From IMG/VR virus record IMGVR_UViG_3300007038_000013, positions 1-23,357 of that record: a stretch of DNA of 23,357 nucleotides; one strand, given 5' to 3'. Both the position numbers and the translations under genes were made by a program. This document shows positions 1 to 6,139 of this stretch, piece by piece. Source of the DNA: a virus. The number at the start of each line of letters is the position of its first letter. Within the stretch, counting starts at the first letter, position 1. Below the pieces are notes generated by a model that did no database searches, was not told the origin of the DNA, and saw only the letters and a list, made by a program, of their open reading frames with translations.

Positions 1-99
1 TTCTTCGGTACGGATTTCAACCAACGCATCAGTGCAACAGGCGACCTCAGCAGCCTCGTCAATGCAAATAGTATGCTACGAAAAACGCCTTTCAATCAG
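1..99. repeat. Terminal overlap, left copy (identical to 23259-23357)
   Basis: The first 99 bases are identical to the last 99. They lie inside the receptor-binding gene, and joining them keeps the frame, so they mark circularity of the assembled molecule rather than a biological terminal repeat with its own function. An odd length of 99 is also what a k-mer assembler leaves at the ends of a circular contig. Confidence 0.97.
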
Positions 100-1527
100 G
101 ACATTTCCGGCTGGCAGGTGCCGAACCTGGAGATCGCTACACAGCTGTTTGCAAACGCACCCTTCAACAACGGCCGGCCCGCAGGTCAAGCAGGAACCTG
201 GACCTGGAATACGCCCAGCCTGCGCATCACAGCTGGCATGTTCGCAAACAACGCCTTCAACCAGAACATCAACGGCTGGGATTGGAGCAGCTTAGAGGTT
301 GCAGGAGCTCCTTTTAGCGGGATGTTTCAGGGCAACGACGTATACCAAAACGGCGGCGTTGGAATTGACTGGAATACAACTGACGCTCTCACAACACTTA
401 GCGGATTTATCCGCAACGCCGCGTACAACCAACCTATCAATCTGGATGACACGTCAAGCGTTACAGATATGCGGGCATTTGCCGCAGACAATGTCGCATT
501 CAACCAGGACATGAGCTGGTTTGACGCATCTTCTTTGCAGGATATGCGGAAAGCATTCATGGGTGCTCTGGCATTCAACAACGGCAATGCGCCGGGCGCA
601 GCCGGAACCCTCACTTGGAATACGCCCAACCTGACCCAAATAGCAGACCGCTCGAGAGGCGCATTCCAAAATGCAGAAAGCTTCAACTGCGACATCAGCG
701 GCTTTGATGTGTCGGGCGTTACGAACTTCAAGTTTCTATGTAGAGGTGCTCTTCTTTTCAACAACGGCGGCCAGAGCCTAAACCCTTGGGCTCAGGATTT
801 CCAAGCAGGCCAGAGCTACAACTTTGCTGCAATGCTGAACCGTACCGAGTACGACCAACCGCTTGACGCTTGGGGACCCGCTATAGGTGATATGACTACA
901 GCCAGCTTCAACGGCTTCTTGTTCGATGTGTCGCAATTTGATCAAAGCCTGGAGACCTGGGACATTCGCCCAGTTACCAGTTTCCTCAACTGCTTCAACA
1001 GTACAGGCTTTAGCCAAGCCAACTGGAGCAAAACGATTGCAGGCTTTGGCCGCTTCGACGAAAGTGAGTACCAGGATACCCTCCGCGACAGCTTTTCAAC
1101 GCCGATTGCCTCCGGCATAGAGGAGATCGACCTCACCGAAACCGATGCCCAAGGCAATACCGCTGAAGACGGGTACAATACGCTCTTTGGGCCGCCTTCG
1201 GAAGCTACAAGCGTTATCACAGGCGTCGATGGCCATAGCGTTCGTAACGCACAAGGCACCGTTCAAGGGCCAGATATTACTATCGCCCGCACCGACCCGA
1301 ACACACTGACGATCACCCTTGACCGCGATACGGGCGGGCCCTACAGCATCCTCCAGGGCGACGACGATGGCGGAGAATACACGGAGCTTGTGACTGGCCT
1401 CACCGCAGCAGACTTCCCCTACGCGGTGACGGGCCTTACGCCAAGTACTGTGTACTGGCACTTGATCTACGACGAGACCGGTAATGTGCCGGGCCGCGGC
1501 TACCGCCTGAATACGCCGAGCTCGTAA
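1..1527 (+). CDS. Receptor-binding/tail fibre protein with BspA (DUF285) repeats, C-terminal part
   Basis: This is the downstream part of a gene whose start lies at 21528. The frame is open from base 1, and joining the two ends through the 99-bp overlap gives one uninterrupted 1085-residue protein. The piece here is a run of about ten imperfect units of roughly 25 residues with the pattern FNqdIsgWdv...l..mF..a, for example FNQDISGWQV, FNQNINGWDW, FNQDMSWFDA and FNCDISGFDV. This is the hallmark of BspA-type leucine-rich / DUF285 surface repeats. After the repeats comes a fibronectin-III-like tail (about residues 425-505 of this piece) with TLTITLD and VTGLTPSTVYW. Its place after the tail-tip gene makes it the likely host-recognition protein. 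The repeat family is clear; the receptor role is inferred from position. Confidence 0.8.
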   Translation, partial: FFGTDFNQRISATGDLSSLVNANSMLRKTPFNQDISGWQVPNLEIATQLFANAPFNNGRPAGQAGTWTWNTPSLRITAGMFANNAFNQNINGWDWSSLEVAGAPFSGMFQGNDVYQNGGVGIDWNTTDALTTLSGFIRNAAYNQPINLDDTSSVTDMRAFAADNVAFNQDMSWFDASSLQDMRKAFMGALAFNNGNAPGAAGTLTWNTPNLTQIADRSRGAFQNAESFNCDISGFDVSGVTNFKFLCRGALLFNNGGQSLNPWAQDFQAGQSYNFAAMLNRTEYDQPLDAWGPAIGDMTTASFNGFLFDVSQFDQSLETWDIRPVTSFLNCFNSTGFSQANWSKTIAGFGRFDESEYQDTLRDSFSTPIASGIEEIDLTETDAQGNTAEDGYNTLFGPPSEATSVITGVDGHSVRNAQGTVQGPDITIARTDPNTLTITLDRDTGGPYSILQGDDDGGEYTELVTGLTAADFPYAVTGLTPSTVYWHLIYDETGNVPGRGYRLNTPSS

Positions 1528-1553
1528 TTCCGTACTTAATGAGGACATACCTT

Positions 1554-1877
1554 ATGACGACCGAAGAAGCTCTCGCGCTACTGCACGCAACCCGTGCCTA
1601 CTGGACTGCGCCCATGATGCACGCATGTGCCGTCGAGCTGGGAGAGGAGCTTGAGGCTATGCTGGACCGCGAGGAGATCACAGAGGAGACGCACGAGGTC
1701 GCGGTCGCTAAGCTGCAGGAGGCGGCCAGCCGTGAGAAAGGCGCTTGGGCGCAGAGCCAGCGCCTGCAGGCCGAAGCAGGCGAGCTAATGCAGGTCTTTG
1801 GCCCAGAGAACATCTTGATCTGCATGACCCGCAACAACCCGAGCGTGCAAGACCCGCCCGCCGAAACCGCACTGTAA
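1554..1877 (+). CDS. Small helical protein of unknown function
   Basis: The product is 107 residues. I chose the ATG at 1554 because GAGGA (1541-1545) lies 8 nt upstream; an in-frame ATG at 1539 overlaps that site and has none of its own. The protein is Ala/Glu-rich and predicted almost wholly helical, with a stretch rich in E and T around residues 30-50 and no signal peptide or membrane segment. It starts 26 nt after the receptor-binding gene and is followed 20 nt later by a membrane protein, so it closes the late operon with it. I do not recognise the family. A tail-fibre chaperone or lysis accessory would suit the position, but nothing in the sequence shows either. Confidence 0.7.
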   Translation: MTTEEALALLHATRAYWTAPMMHACAVELGEELEAMLDREEITEETHEVAVAKLQEAASREKGAWAQSQRLQAEAGELMQVFGPENILICMTRNNPSVQDPPAETAL

Positions 1878-1897
1878 CTTTGACTGAGGACTTATGA

Positions 1898-2323
1898 ATG
1901 GAATTTGGACTACTCGAAAGCATCATCACAGCACTGGTCACTCTGCTCTCAGCCGGAGGTGCTGTTGTCTGGTACAAAGAGTATGGCGAGCAGAAAGTGC
2001 AAGACGGCGACTACAACCTGGACGTTGTAGACGTCTTTCAACAGCGACTCCAGCGCGTTGAGGACCGCTTAGACGAGCAGAGCAAGCAGATCAGACATCT
2101 CCAAAAACGCGAGTCGCGGCTGGTCGCTGAGGTGAGGGTGTTGATCACGCGCATCGATACGCTGCTGAGGCGTCTTAGTCAGCACGAAGACATTAGCGAA
2201 AGTGAGCGCCAACAATACCTCGAGCTGGCGGTCGACCTGTACACCCAGCCGCATGCTGGTGCTGGTCAGGCGGGCGAGGAGCCATTGTATGAGGAGGAAT
2301 CCTCTGACCAGCCTGTCCCATAA
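1898..2323 (+). CDS. Membrane-anchored coiled-coil protein, possible holin or spanin-like lysis factor
   Basis: The product is 141 residues, starting at the ATG at 1898, 7 nt after GAGGA (1886-1890). A nearer ATG at 1894 opens only a short out-of-frame reading. Residues about 5-26 form one hydrophobic segment (IITALVTLLSAGGAVVWY). A charged heptad-rich coiled coil follows at about residues 43-105 (RVEDRLDEQSKQ, RIDTLLRRL), then an acidic, proline-ending tail. One N-terminal membrane anchor plus a long coiled coil at the end of the late operon resembles i-spanins and some one-segment holins, but no family signature decides this. Its stop codon lies inside a copy of the GTCCCATAACA element (2315-2325). 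It is the last rightward gene before the terminator. Confidence 0.72.
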   Translation: MEFGLLESIITALVTLLSAGGAVVWYKEYGEQKVQDGDYNLDVVDVFQQRLQRVEDRLDEQSKQIRHLQKRESRLVAEVRVLITRIDTLLRRLSQHEDISESERQQYLELAVDLYTQPHAGAGQAGEEPLYEEESSDQPVP

Positions 2324-2325
2324 CA
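2315..2325 (+). repeat. GTCCCATAACA element, copy at end of late operon
   Basis: One exact copy of the 11-bp element, overlapping the stop codon (2321-2323) of the last late gene and followed by CGACTACAGCAGG. Other exact copies are at 5550-5560 (- strand), 6076-6086 and 10710-10720, with a one-mismatch copy at 5662-5672. Confidence 0.7.
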
Positions 2326-2374
2326 CGACTACAGCAGGCTTGTCCTCTGCTGGTAATGTCCTATGTCCAGCACG

Positions 2375-2410
2375 ACGCCCAGTAGCTTCGGAGGCTACTG
2401 GGCGTTTGCT
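2375..2410. terminator. Terminator hairpin between convergent operons
   Basis: A perfect 12-bp stem (ACGCCCAGTAGC at 2375-2386 with its complement at 2394-2405) closes on a 7-nt loop, with TTT following on the + strand. It sits between the last rightward gene (stop 2323) and the end of the leftward operon (2428), exactly where two converging transcripts must be stopped. The T-tract is short, so it is better read as a stem serving both directions than as a textbook one-way terminator. Confidence 0.7.
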
Positions 2411-2427
2411 GTTGTAGGTTGGTGCGG

Positions 2428-2610
2428 TTAGCTAAGCATATCCTTCAGCCGCTGCTCCTCTTCTGAGTATTCCGCGAGCTGCACGCGGCGTTTGATCATC
2501 TGCTCCGTCTCAGACTGCATCGTCGTGCTTTTGATCTGGCAATGGAGCTTGTACTGATGGTGCAGATCTGGCGGAAGGTCAACCGTCAGACGGATGGTCT
2601 TGTCAGGCAT
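2428..2610 (-). CDS. Ribbon-helix-helix DNA-binding protein (Arc/ParG-like)
   Basis: The product is 60 residues. The chosen ATG (complement of 2608-2610) has AGAGGA 8 nt upstream; an ATG six codons further up overlaps that site. Residues 5-12 (TIRLTVDL) form the expected N-terminal beta strand with alternating side chains. PPDLHHQYKLHC and a second helix ending in EQMIKRR complete the RHH arrangement seen in Arc, ParG and plasmid copy-control proteins. These bind operators as dimers through the paired strand. It is the last gene of the leftward operon, 25 nt after the gene before it, so it is likely an autorepressor or regulator of the early/late switch. The fold is fairly sure; the target is unknown. 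Confidence 0.7.
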   Translation of the reverse strand: MPDKTIRLTVDLPPDLHHQYKLHCQIKSTTMQSETEQMIKRRVQLAEYSEEEQRLKDMLS

Positions 2611-2635
2611 AAGGTGTGTCCTCTGCATGGTGAGA

Positions 2636-2896
2636 CTATATGACGTAGAGGGCGGCCAGTAGGATCACGTTAACGACAATAAGGGCGACGAGGGGGCTGA
2701 TCCCAGGACCCTCGCCGCTCTCAACCGCACGCTCCGCTGCACTGGCCCGCGCTTTGGAGCGTGCCTTGATATGCCGGCGTTCTTCACCGGCCAGCTCCAT
2801 CTGGATCACGTCAGCCGCCGCGTGCACCTCGTCCTGCTCGCAGATATCCAGTGAGGTATGGGCGTAGATGATTTCTGCAATATCTTGAGTTTTCAT
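2636..2896 (-). CDS. Small tail-anchored membrane protein
   Basis: The product is 86 residues. The ATG at 2896 (reading left) follows AGGACACTACT, the same initiation pattern as its neighbours. The first half is soluble and acidic (IAEIIYAHTSLDICEQDE). A basic Ala/Arg-rich linker follows at about residues 38-58, and the last 19 residues are purely hydrophobic (LVALIVVNVILLAALYVI) and run to the stop. That makes it a C-tail-anchored protein with its bulk in the cytoplasm. I recognise no family. Phage proteins of this build include antiholins and superinfection-exclusion factors, but this is only analogy. A stable hairpin (2927-2951) separates it from the gene upstream. Confidence 0.65.
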   Translation of the reverse strand: MKTQDIAEIIYAHTSLDICEQDEVHAAADVIQMELAGEERRHIKARSKARASAAERAVESGEGPGISPLVALIVVNVILLAALYVI

Positions 2897-2926
2897 AGTA
2901 GTGTCCTAAATCTGAGTGTAAACATA

Positions 2927-2951
2927 AGGCCCAGGGCGAATCCCTGGGCCT
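2927..2951 (-). terminator. Intra-operon hairpin (terminator or attenuator)
   Basis: A perfect 10-bp stem AGGCCCAGGG / CCCTGGGCCT with a 5-nt loop lies 9 nt after the stop of the 126-residue gene (2960). On the - strand it is followed by TATGTTTA, a weak U-rich tail. It could end or thin out transcription before the membrane-protein gene, or protect the upstream mRNA. Confidence 0.5.
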
Positions 2952-2959
2952 GGTGCTGC

Positions 2960-3340
2960 TTAGCGAGAGCGGATGCCCATACGGAAGAGCACGTCGGCGG
3001 CCCAGCGTCCCTTGGCGATGTATTCACCGTCACCGCCTGGCTGGTAGATGCAGCTCTGCAGGCACTCTGTGAGCACGTTCAGGCCAGCATTTGCTGCTGT
3101 TTCGCCAGCGACACGGGCCATTGTACGTAGCTCCTTGTCAGTAACGTCTATGCCATCCTGCTGGCGAGCTTCCGCGAGGAGGCCCAGGGCCCAGCCCTCG
3201 ATCAGCATAGCGTGTGTCGTGTCCTGGCGCACTTTAGAGCGGCCTCTGACCTTGTACTGGTCGACTGATCTACGACGGGCGGTTGAGGTCTGCGCAAAGT
3301 GCCGTTCGCGTCGGGAAGGTGTTGCGGTTGAGTCTGTCAT
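2960..3340 (-). CDS. Unknown 126-residue basic protein
   Basis: The start is the ATG at 3340 (reading left), preceded by AGGACACCTT. The first 40 residues are basic and low in structure (RRERHFAQTSTARRRS, then RGRSKVRQ). The rest is a compact helical domain (AMLIEGWALGLLAEARQQ, MARVAGETAANAGLNVL) ending in IAKGRWAADVLFRMGIR. The basic head suggests nucleic-acid contact, but no known motif is visible. It is the second gene of the leftward operon, downstream of the polymerase-like gene, so a replication accessory role is possible. I do not recognise it and would not assign a function. Confidence 0.65.
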   Translation of the reverse strand: MTDSTATPSRRERHFAQTSTARRRSVDQYKVRGRSKVRQDTTHAMLIEGWALGLLAEARQQDGIDVTDKELRTMARVAGETAANAGLNVLTECLQSCIYQPGGDGEYIAKGRWAADVLFRMGIRSR

Positions 3341-3472
3341 AAGGTGTCCTATTAGTGCGTCCTAAATCTGGGCCTCTTTGCGTGCCGGGCGGGCCCTTCC
3401 TCCCTTGTTGCGTGTCCTTATAGTCAGATCAGTAGACAATGATTCACTGATCGTGTGAAGCTAAGATGAATC

Positions 3473-3498
3473 AGGGAGAGGATGGTGTGCTTCTCCCT
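3473..3498 (-). terminator. Weak hairpin after the polymerase-like gene
   Basis: A 7-bp stem AGGGAGA / TCTCCCT with a 12-nt loop lies 15 nt beyond the stop of the polymerase-like gene on the - strand. The bases that follow (GATTCATCTT) contain few T, so it is at best a leaky terminator or mRNA end-stabiliser. The rest of 3341-3513 holds no gene I can support. Confidence 0.3.
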
Positions 3499-3513
3499 CC
3501 TGCCTATTATGTG

Positions 3514-5406
3514 TTATGTGCTACGCTGTACTCTACGCAGTAGCCTGTCTGCAGTCATCTGCTCCAACGCAGCCTGCAAGGTCTGGTACGTTTCGCTCAG
3601 AGACCTGCCGCTCCGATACGAGCGCCTATCAATGAGCCGCCCAGCCTTTCGGCGGCCCAGGGATTTATCGTATCGCCCAGCGCTGTACGCCCAACTGATG
3701 CCCAGCTCCGACTCCAACTCGCTGCCAGAGGGCTCGCCCTCAAGCTGGGACAGGTAGATAGCCGCTGCGTGCCCTGAGGCTGCCTCTGCAGCAGTCAGTA
3801 ACCAAGACTGCGCCTGTTGACTGTGTGCGCTTAGTATCGCTACAGCATCCTCTACGGGCGTCTCTGACGACCGCTCTACGGACGCCTCTGACGACCGTGT
3901 GCGCGTACGTGCACGGTGACGGCGCCGGGCGCGAGGGCGATCTTTTCGGGACCGTGTGCTACCGCTCGATGGGATGGCGAGTACCTCGTCGATCTTGTCG
4001 TAGTCTTTCTGACTGGCGAGGTCTTTCTTTTCGAGGCTTGGGCGGACAGTCAGCTGCTCCAACCCGCTCCAGCTGCGCACAGCCTCTATCGCCTGCTCTA
4101 CAGCCCTGTCTATGTCACCATCGACGTACTCAATGCCATCGTGATCCGCGAGGGCGACCTCCAGCTCGCAGCATAGGGCCGCAGTCAGAAGCCCTTCCAT
4201 GCCTTGGAGATACCAGGCCAGGGCGTTTTGCCCTGCGTACTCGCAGCCCATTGGATGGGAGAGCGCGCCTGCTTCTGCTGCGGTTTGAGCGGCCTTGCTT
4301 AGACGCTGCATCCCAGCCTCAAGGTCAGCGTACGCATCAACCAGAGTATCTAAGGCGTCTTGACCGGCGCCCATACGCTGCAGTGCTGCAGCAATGCTGC
4401 CTGAGTCGCGATCCGCCAGCATTTGCTGCTGTTCGACGCTACGCGGAAGCTTACCTCCATACCTTAGGCCGTGCGCTGCGATCTTGGCCATCTTCTTCCG
4501 GTCGACATCGACGTCATCCTTATCGATCTCAGTAGGCAGGTCTACGTCTAAAGTCTGCGCGAGGATAGCTGATAGGTCCTTGTGACAGGAGGCCCAGTCG
4601 TATGTCGTAGTCTGACTGAAGATCTGATCTTTGATCGCAGCGGGTAGGCTCTGGATCATCGAGCGCGTGTAGATTCGCCCGTGCCGGTCGGCCTTGTAGC
4701 TGACTTTGAGCTGGCCATCTGTTGTCTGGTCCTTCAGGCTCTCTACAGCCAGGATTAGATGGGCGAGGATAGGTACGTCATCTTTCTCAACGGCGTGCTC
4801 TAAGCGCTCCAGGAGACGCTCACGTAGGTCCTCTACGACGCTAAGGTCGTAGCTATACGTACACTCAGCGTCACGTATCCAATAAGTCTGTGCGGCGGTA
4901 GCGCTGCTGACGGAGCTACTGACAGCGCGTGCGGGCGAGGTTTTGTCTTTCGACCGCGTGTGCGCTTTGTAGCGCGTCTTGCTCGTTGTTTCCAGCCCTG
5001 CTTTCAGGTACTGCAGGTACCAGCTGTGATCCAGACGATACTCAGCTGTACGAGCGGGTAGGTCAAGATCGGAGTCGGGAGAGATATGATGCTGGGCCTT
5101 TTCTATGGGAAGGGATTCGTAAATTCCCTCACTGGCCATCCCTGCGACTGAGCCGCGATACCCTGTCTGCTTGCGGAAACCTTTCGCGTGCACGCCTACA
5201 GTTGGAAGATGTACAGCGTCGAGATCACTGGCTTGGTAGTACGCGCGATTGTAGCTGGTCTTTTTGATGACAGCGGCTAAGAACCGTCGGGCATTACGCT
5301 CGTCTGGGTGACCCTCAACGGACGCGTCAATGAGATTGCGTTGGCTGGAGGTCGCTGTGAGCTCGTAGTCGACCTTCGGGGCGGTTTCCTGTTTGGATTT
5401 TGCCAT
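3514..5406 (-). CDS. Divergent family A (Pol I-like) polymerase
   Basis: The product is 630 residues; the ATG at 5406 follows GAGGAAG. The palm and fingers signatures of family A polymerases occur in order: GRIYTRSMIQSLP (243-255, cf. GRLSS..PNLQNIP); motif A YDWASCHKDLSAIL with catalytic D270; motif B (O helix) KKMAKIAAHGLRYGG, K304-x3-K308-x3-H312-x3-Y316-G317; a QG at 401-402 as in the NAPMQG helix; and motif C ADHDGIEYV with H422-D423. The spacing from D270 to D423 (153) is a little shorter than in Pol I (177). Residues 1-230 show no 3'-5' exonuclease motifs. The last 150 residues are an extension with a very basic stretch near 486-505 (RPRARRRHRARTRTR). The usual Glu five residues after the motif A Asp is H275, and the usual O-helix Phe/Tyr is H312. 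It heads the leftward operon beside the repeat-rich region, so it probably replicates this phage. A single-subunit RNA polymerase is the alternative, but motif B is closer to DNA polymerases. Confidence 0.75.
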   Translation of the reverse strand: MAKSKQETAPKVDYELTATSSQRNLIDASVEGHPDERNARRFLAAVIKKTSYNRAYYQASDLDAVHLPTVGVHAKGFRKQTGYRGSVAGMASEGIYESLPIEKAQHHISPDSDLDLPARTAEYRLDHSWYLQYLKAGLETTSKTRYKAHTRSKDKTSPARAVSSSVSSATAAQTYWIRDAECTYSYDLSVVEDLRERLLERLEHAVEKDDVPILAHLILAVESLKDQTTDGQLKVSYKADRHGRIYTRSMIQSLPAAIKDQIFSQTTTYDWASCHKDLSAILAQTLDVDLPTEIDKDDVDVDRKKMAKIAAHGLRYGGKLPRSVEQQQMLADRDSGSIAAALQRMGAGQDALDTLVDAYADLEAGMQRLSKAAQTAAEAGALSHPMGCEYAGQNALAWYLQGMEGLLTAALCCELEVALADHDGIEYVDGDIDRAVEQAIEAVRSWSGLEQLTVRPSLEKKDLASQKDYDKIDEVLAIPSSGSTRSRKDRPRARRRHRARTRTRSSEASVERSSETPVEDAVAILSAHSQQAQSWLLTAAEAASGHAAAIYLSQLEGEPSGSELESELGISWAYSAGRYDKSLGRRKAGRLIDRRSYRSGRSLSETYQTLQAALEQMTADRLLRRVQRST

Positions 5407-5467
5407 TTGACTTCCTCAGTTAGTTCTGCTGCTATCGAACTGGCTGCGAGACCAGTGAGGTGCGGGC

Positions 5468-5533
5468 GGGAGATAAGGCGGCGACCTTTTGATATGCTCG
5501 CAGAAGCAACAGCACCGCTCTACCTTATCTCCC
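5468..5533. repeat. 11-bp perfect inverted repeat upstream of polymerase gene
   Basis: GGGAGATAAGG at 5468-5478 is matched by its exact complement CCTTATCTCCC at 5523-5533, with a 44-nt interval. It lies 62 bp before the polymerase start codon, so in the leftward transcript it would fold the 5' leader. As DNA it could be a paired operator. Confidence 0.75.
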
Positions 5534-5549
5534 TTCCGACCTCAATCGT

Positions 5550-5560
5550 TGTTATGGGAC
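5550..5560 (-). repeat. GTCCCATAACA element, reverse copy upstream of polymerase
   Basis: Exact copy of the 11-bp element in the leftward orientation, 144 bp before the polymerase start codon. It is therefore upstream of the early operon and points the same way as it. Confidence 0.7.
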
Positions 5561-5659
5561 AAGCGGTTAGTCTTGTCTCGCACTACTATATAGACGTAGT
5601 CAACACGCGAAAAGTTACACGGTAAATGTGAAGCGCTTGTGAATCGTCTATTGGGCGGT

Positions 5660-5692
5660 CAGTTCCATAACACACATAGTGCATCAGCAGGA
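5660..5692 (+). repeat. Long direct repeat, copy 1 (with CATAACA element)
   Basis: CAGTTCCATAACACACATAG followed by TGCATCAGCAGGA matches 6075-6105 except for one CA insertion and two substitutions. It carries the near-exact copy of the GTCCCATAACA element at 5662-5672. It sits directly against the iteron array. Confidence 0.75.
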
Positions 5693-5757
5693 TTTGTTTG
5701 CACTTTGTTTGCACCTGTTTGCACTTCAGGATTTCAGGCTTCAACGGCTGCAAACAG
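5693..5757 (+). repeat. Iteron array: three tandem TGTTTGCAC copies and one inverted
   Basis: TTTGTTTGCAC occurs at 5693-5703 and again at 5704-5714, followed by CTGTTTGCAC at 5715-5724. The shared core TGTTTGCAC repeats every 11 and then 10 bp, placing the copies on one face of the helix. A further copy in reverse, TGCAAACAG, lies at 5749-5757. This is the arrangement of iterons or multimeric operators bound cooperatively by one protein. The nearest encoded candidates to bind it are the RHH protein, the Bro-N protein and the polymerase itself. Confidence 0.75.
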
Positions 5758-5842
5758 CGATTTTGGCCCTATTTTGGCCTATCTGAAGAACGGCAAAGTG
5801 ACACCCTATAGGAGGAGGGACTAAGTGTAATAACCCGTCCGT

Positions 5843-6067
5843 CCATAGCCTGGCCCAGCTATGGCCCGCCCAGCTATGGCCCTCACGGACAGGCCTGCCC
5901 TCCCGACCAGGCCCTTCCGCACGGCCCGGTTGGTAGGCCCGCACGGCCCTTCCGGCCATAGCTCCCGCCTGACCCGCTGGGCCGTAGCCCCCGCCATAGC
6001 CCGCCAGGCCATAGCTCCCGCCTGACCCGCCCGGCCATATCCCGCCATAGCCCGCCAGGCCGTAGCC
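5843..6067. repeat. C-rich degenerate repeat block
   Basis: This is a strongly C-biased, low-complexity stretch built from variants of CCATAGC and CGCC. Two long units begin at 5954 and 6007 (53 and 51 bp); each starts with GGCCATAGCTCCCGCCTGAC and ends with CGCCATAGCCCGCCA. The ten-mer AGCTATGGCC occurs at 5857-5866 and 5872-5881, and its reverse complement at 5954-5963 and 6007-6016, so the block can fold on itself. Composition is unlike the rest of the genome. No start codon with a ribosome site opens it in either direction. Confidence 0.7.
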
Positions 6068-6074
6068 AGCGTCC

Positions 6075-6105
6075 AGTCCCATAACACATAGTGCATCAAC
6101 AGGAG
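6075..6105 (+). repeat. Long direct repeat, copy 2 (with GTCCCATAACA element)
   Basis: CAGTCCCATAACACATAGTG followed by CATCAACAGGA is the partner of 5660-5692. The two copies bracket the iterons and the C-rich block. This copy lies 44 bp before the Bro-N gene start. Confidence 0.75.
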
Positions 6106-6133
6106 TCAAAGTCCATAAAGCTAGTCAAAAGCC

Positions 6134-6139
6134 TACAAT
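6134..6139 (+). promoter_or_regulatory. Possible -10 box for a leaderless Bro-N transcript
   Basis: TACAAT lies 9 nt before the ATG at 6149, and no Shine-Dalgarno precedes that ATG, unlike most genes here. Transcription from this box would start almost at the ATG, giving a leaderless mRNA. The same CTACAATCA string recurs in both copies of the 65-bp repeat (6803 and 7050 areas). No good -35 is visible, so an activator or a different sigma factor would be needed. Confidence 0.3.

Noticed and set aside
3825-4535. 236-codon rightward frame antisense to the polymerase
   Set aside because: Arg/Ser/Pro-rich, no ribosome site, wholly inside a gene with clear motifs on the other strand.
5799-5820. 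CACCCTATAGGAGGAGGGA, resembling the core of a T7-class promoter
   Set aside because: I found no second copy at gene starts, and the polymerase motif B looks DNA-polymerase-like, so a phage RNA polymerase promoter is not supported.
5639-5824. Short rightward frame across the iterons
   Set aside because: No ribosome site, Cys/Ser/Phe-rich noise, and it overlaps the iteron array.
5741-6109. Leftward Gly/Tyr-rich reading frame across the C-rich block
   Set aside because: It opens with TTG, has no ribosome-binding site, and its composition simply mirrors the DNA repeats.
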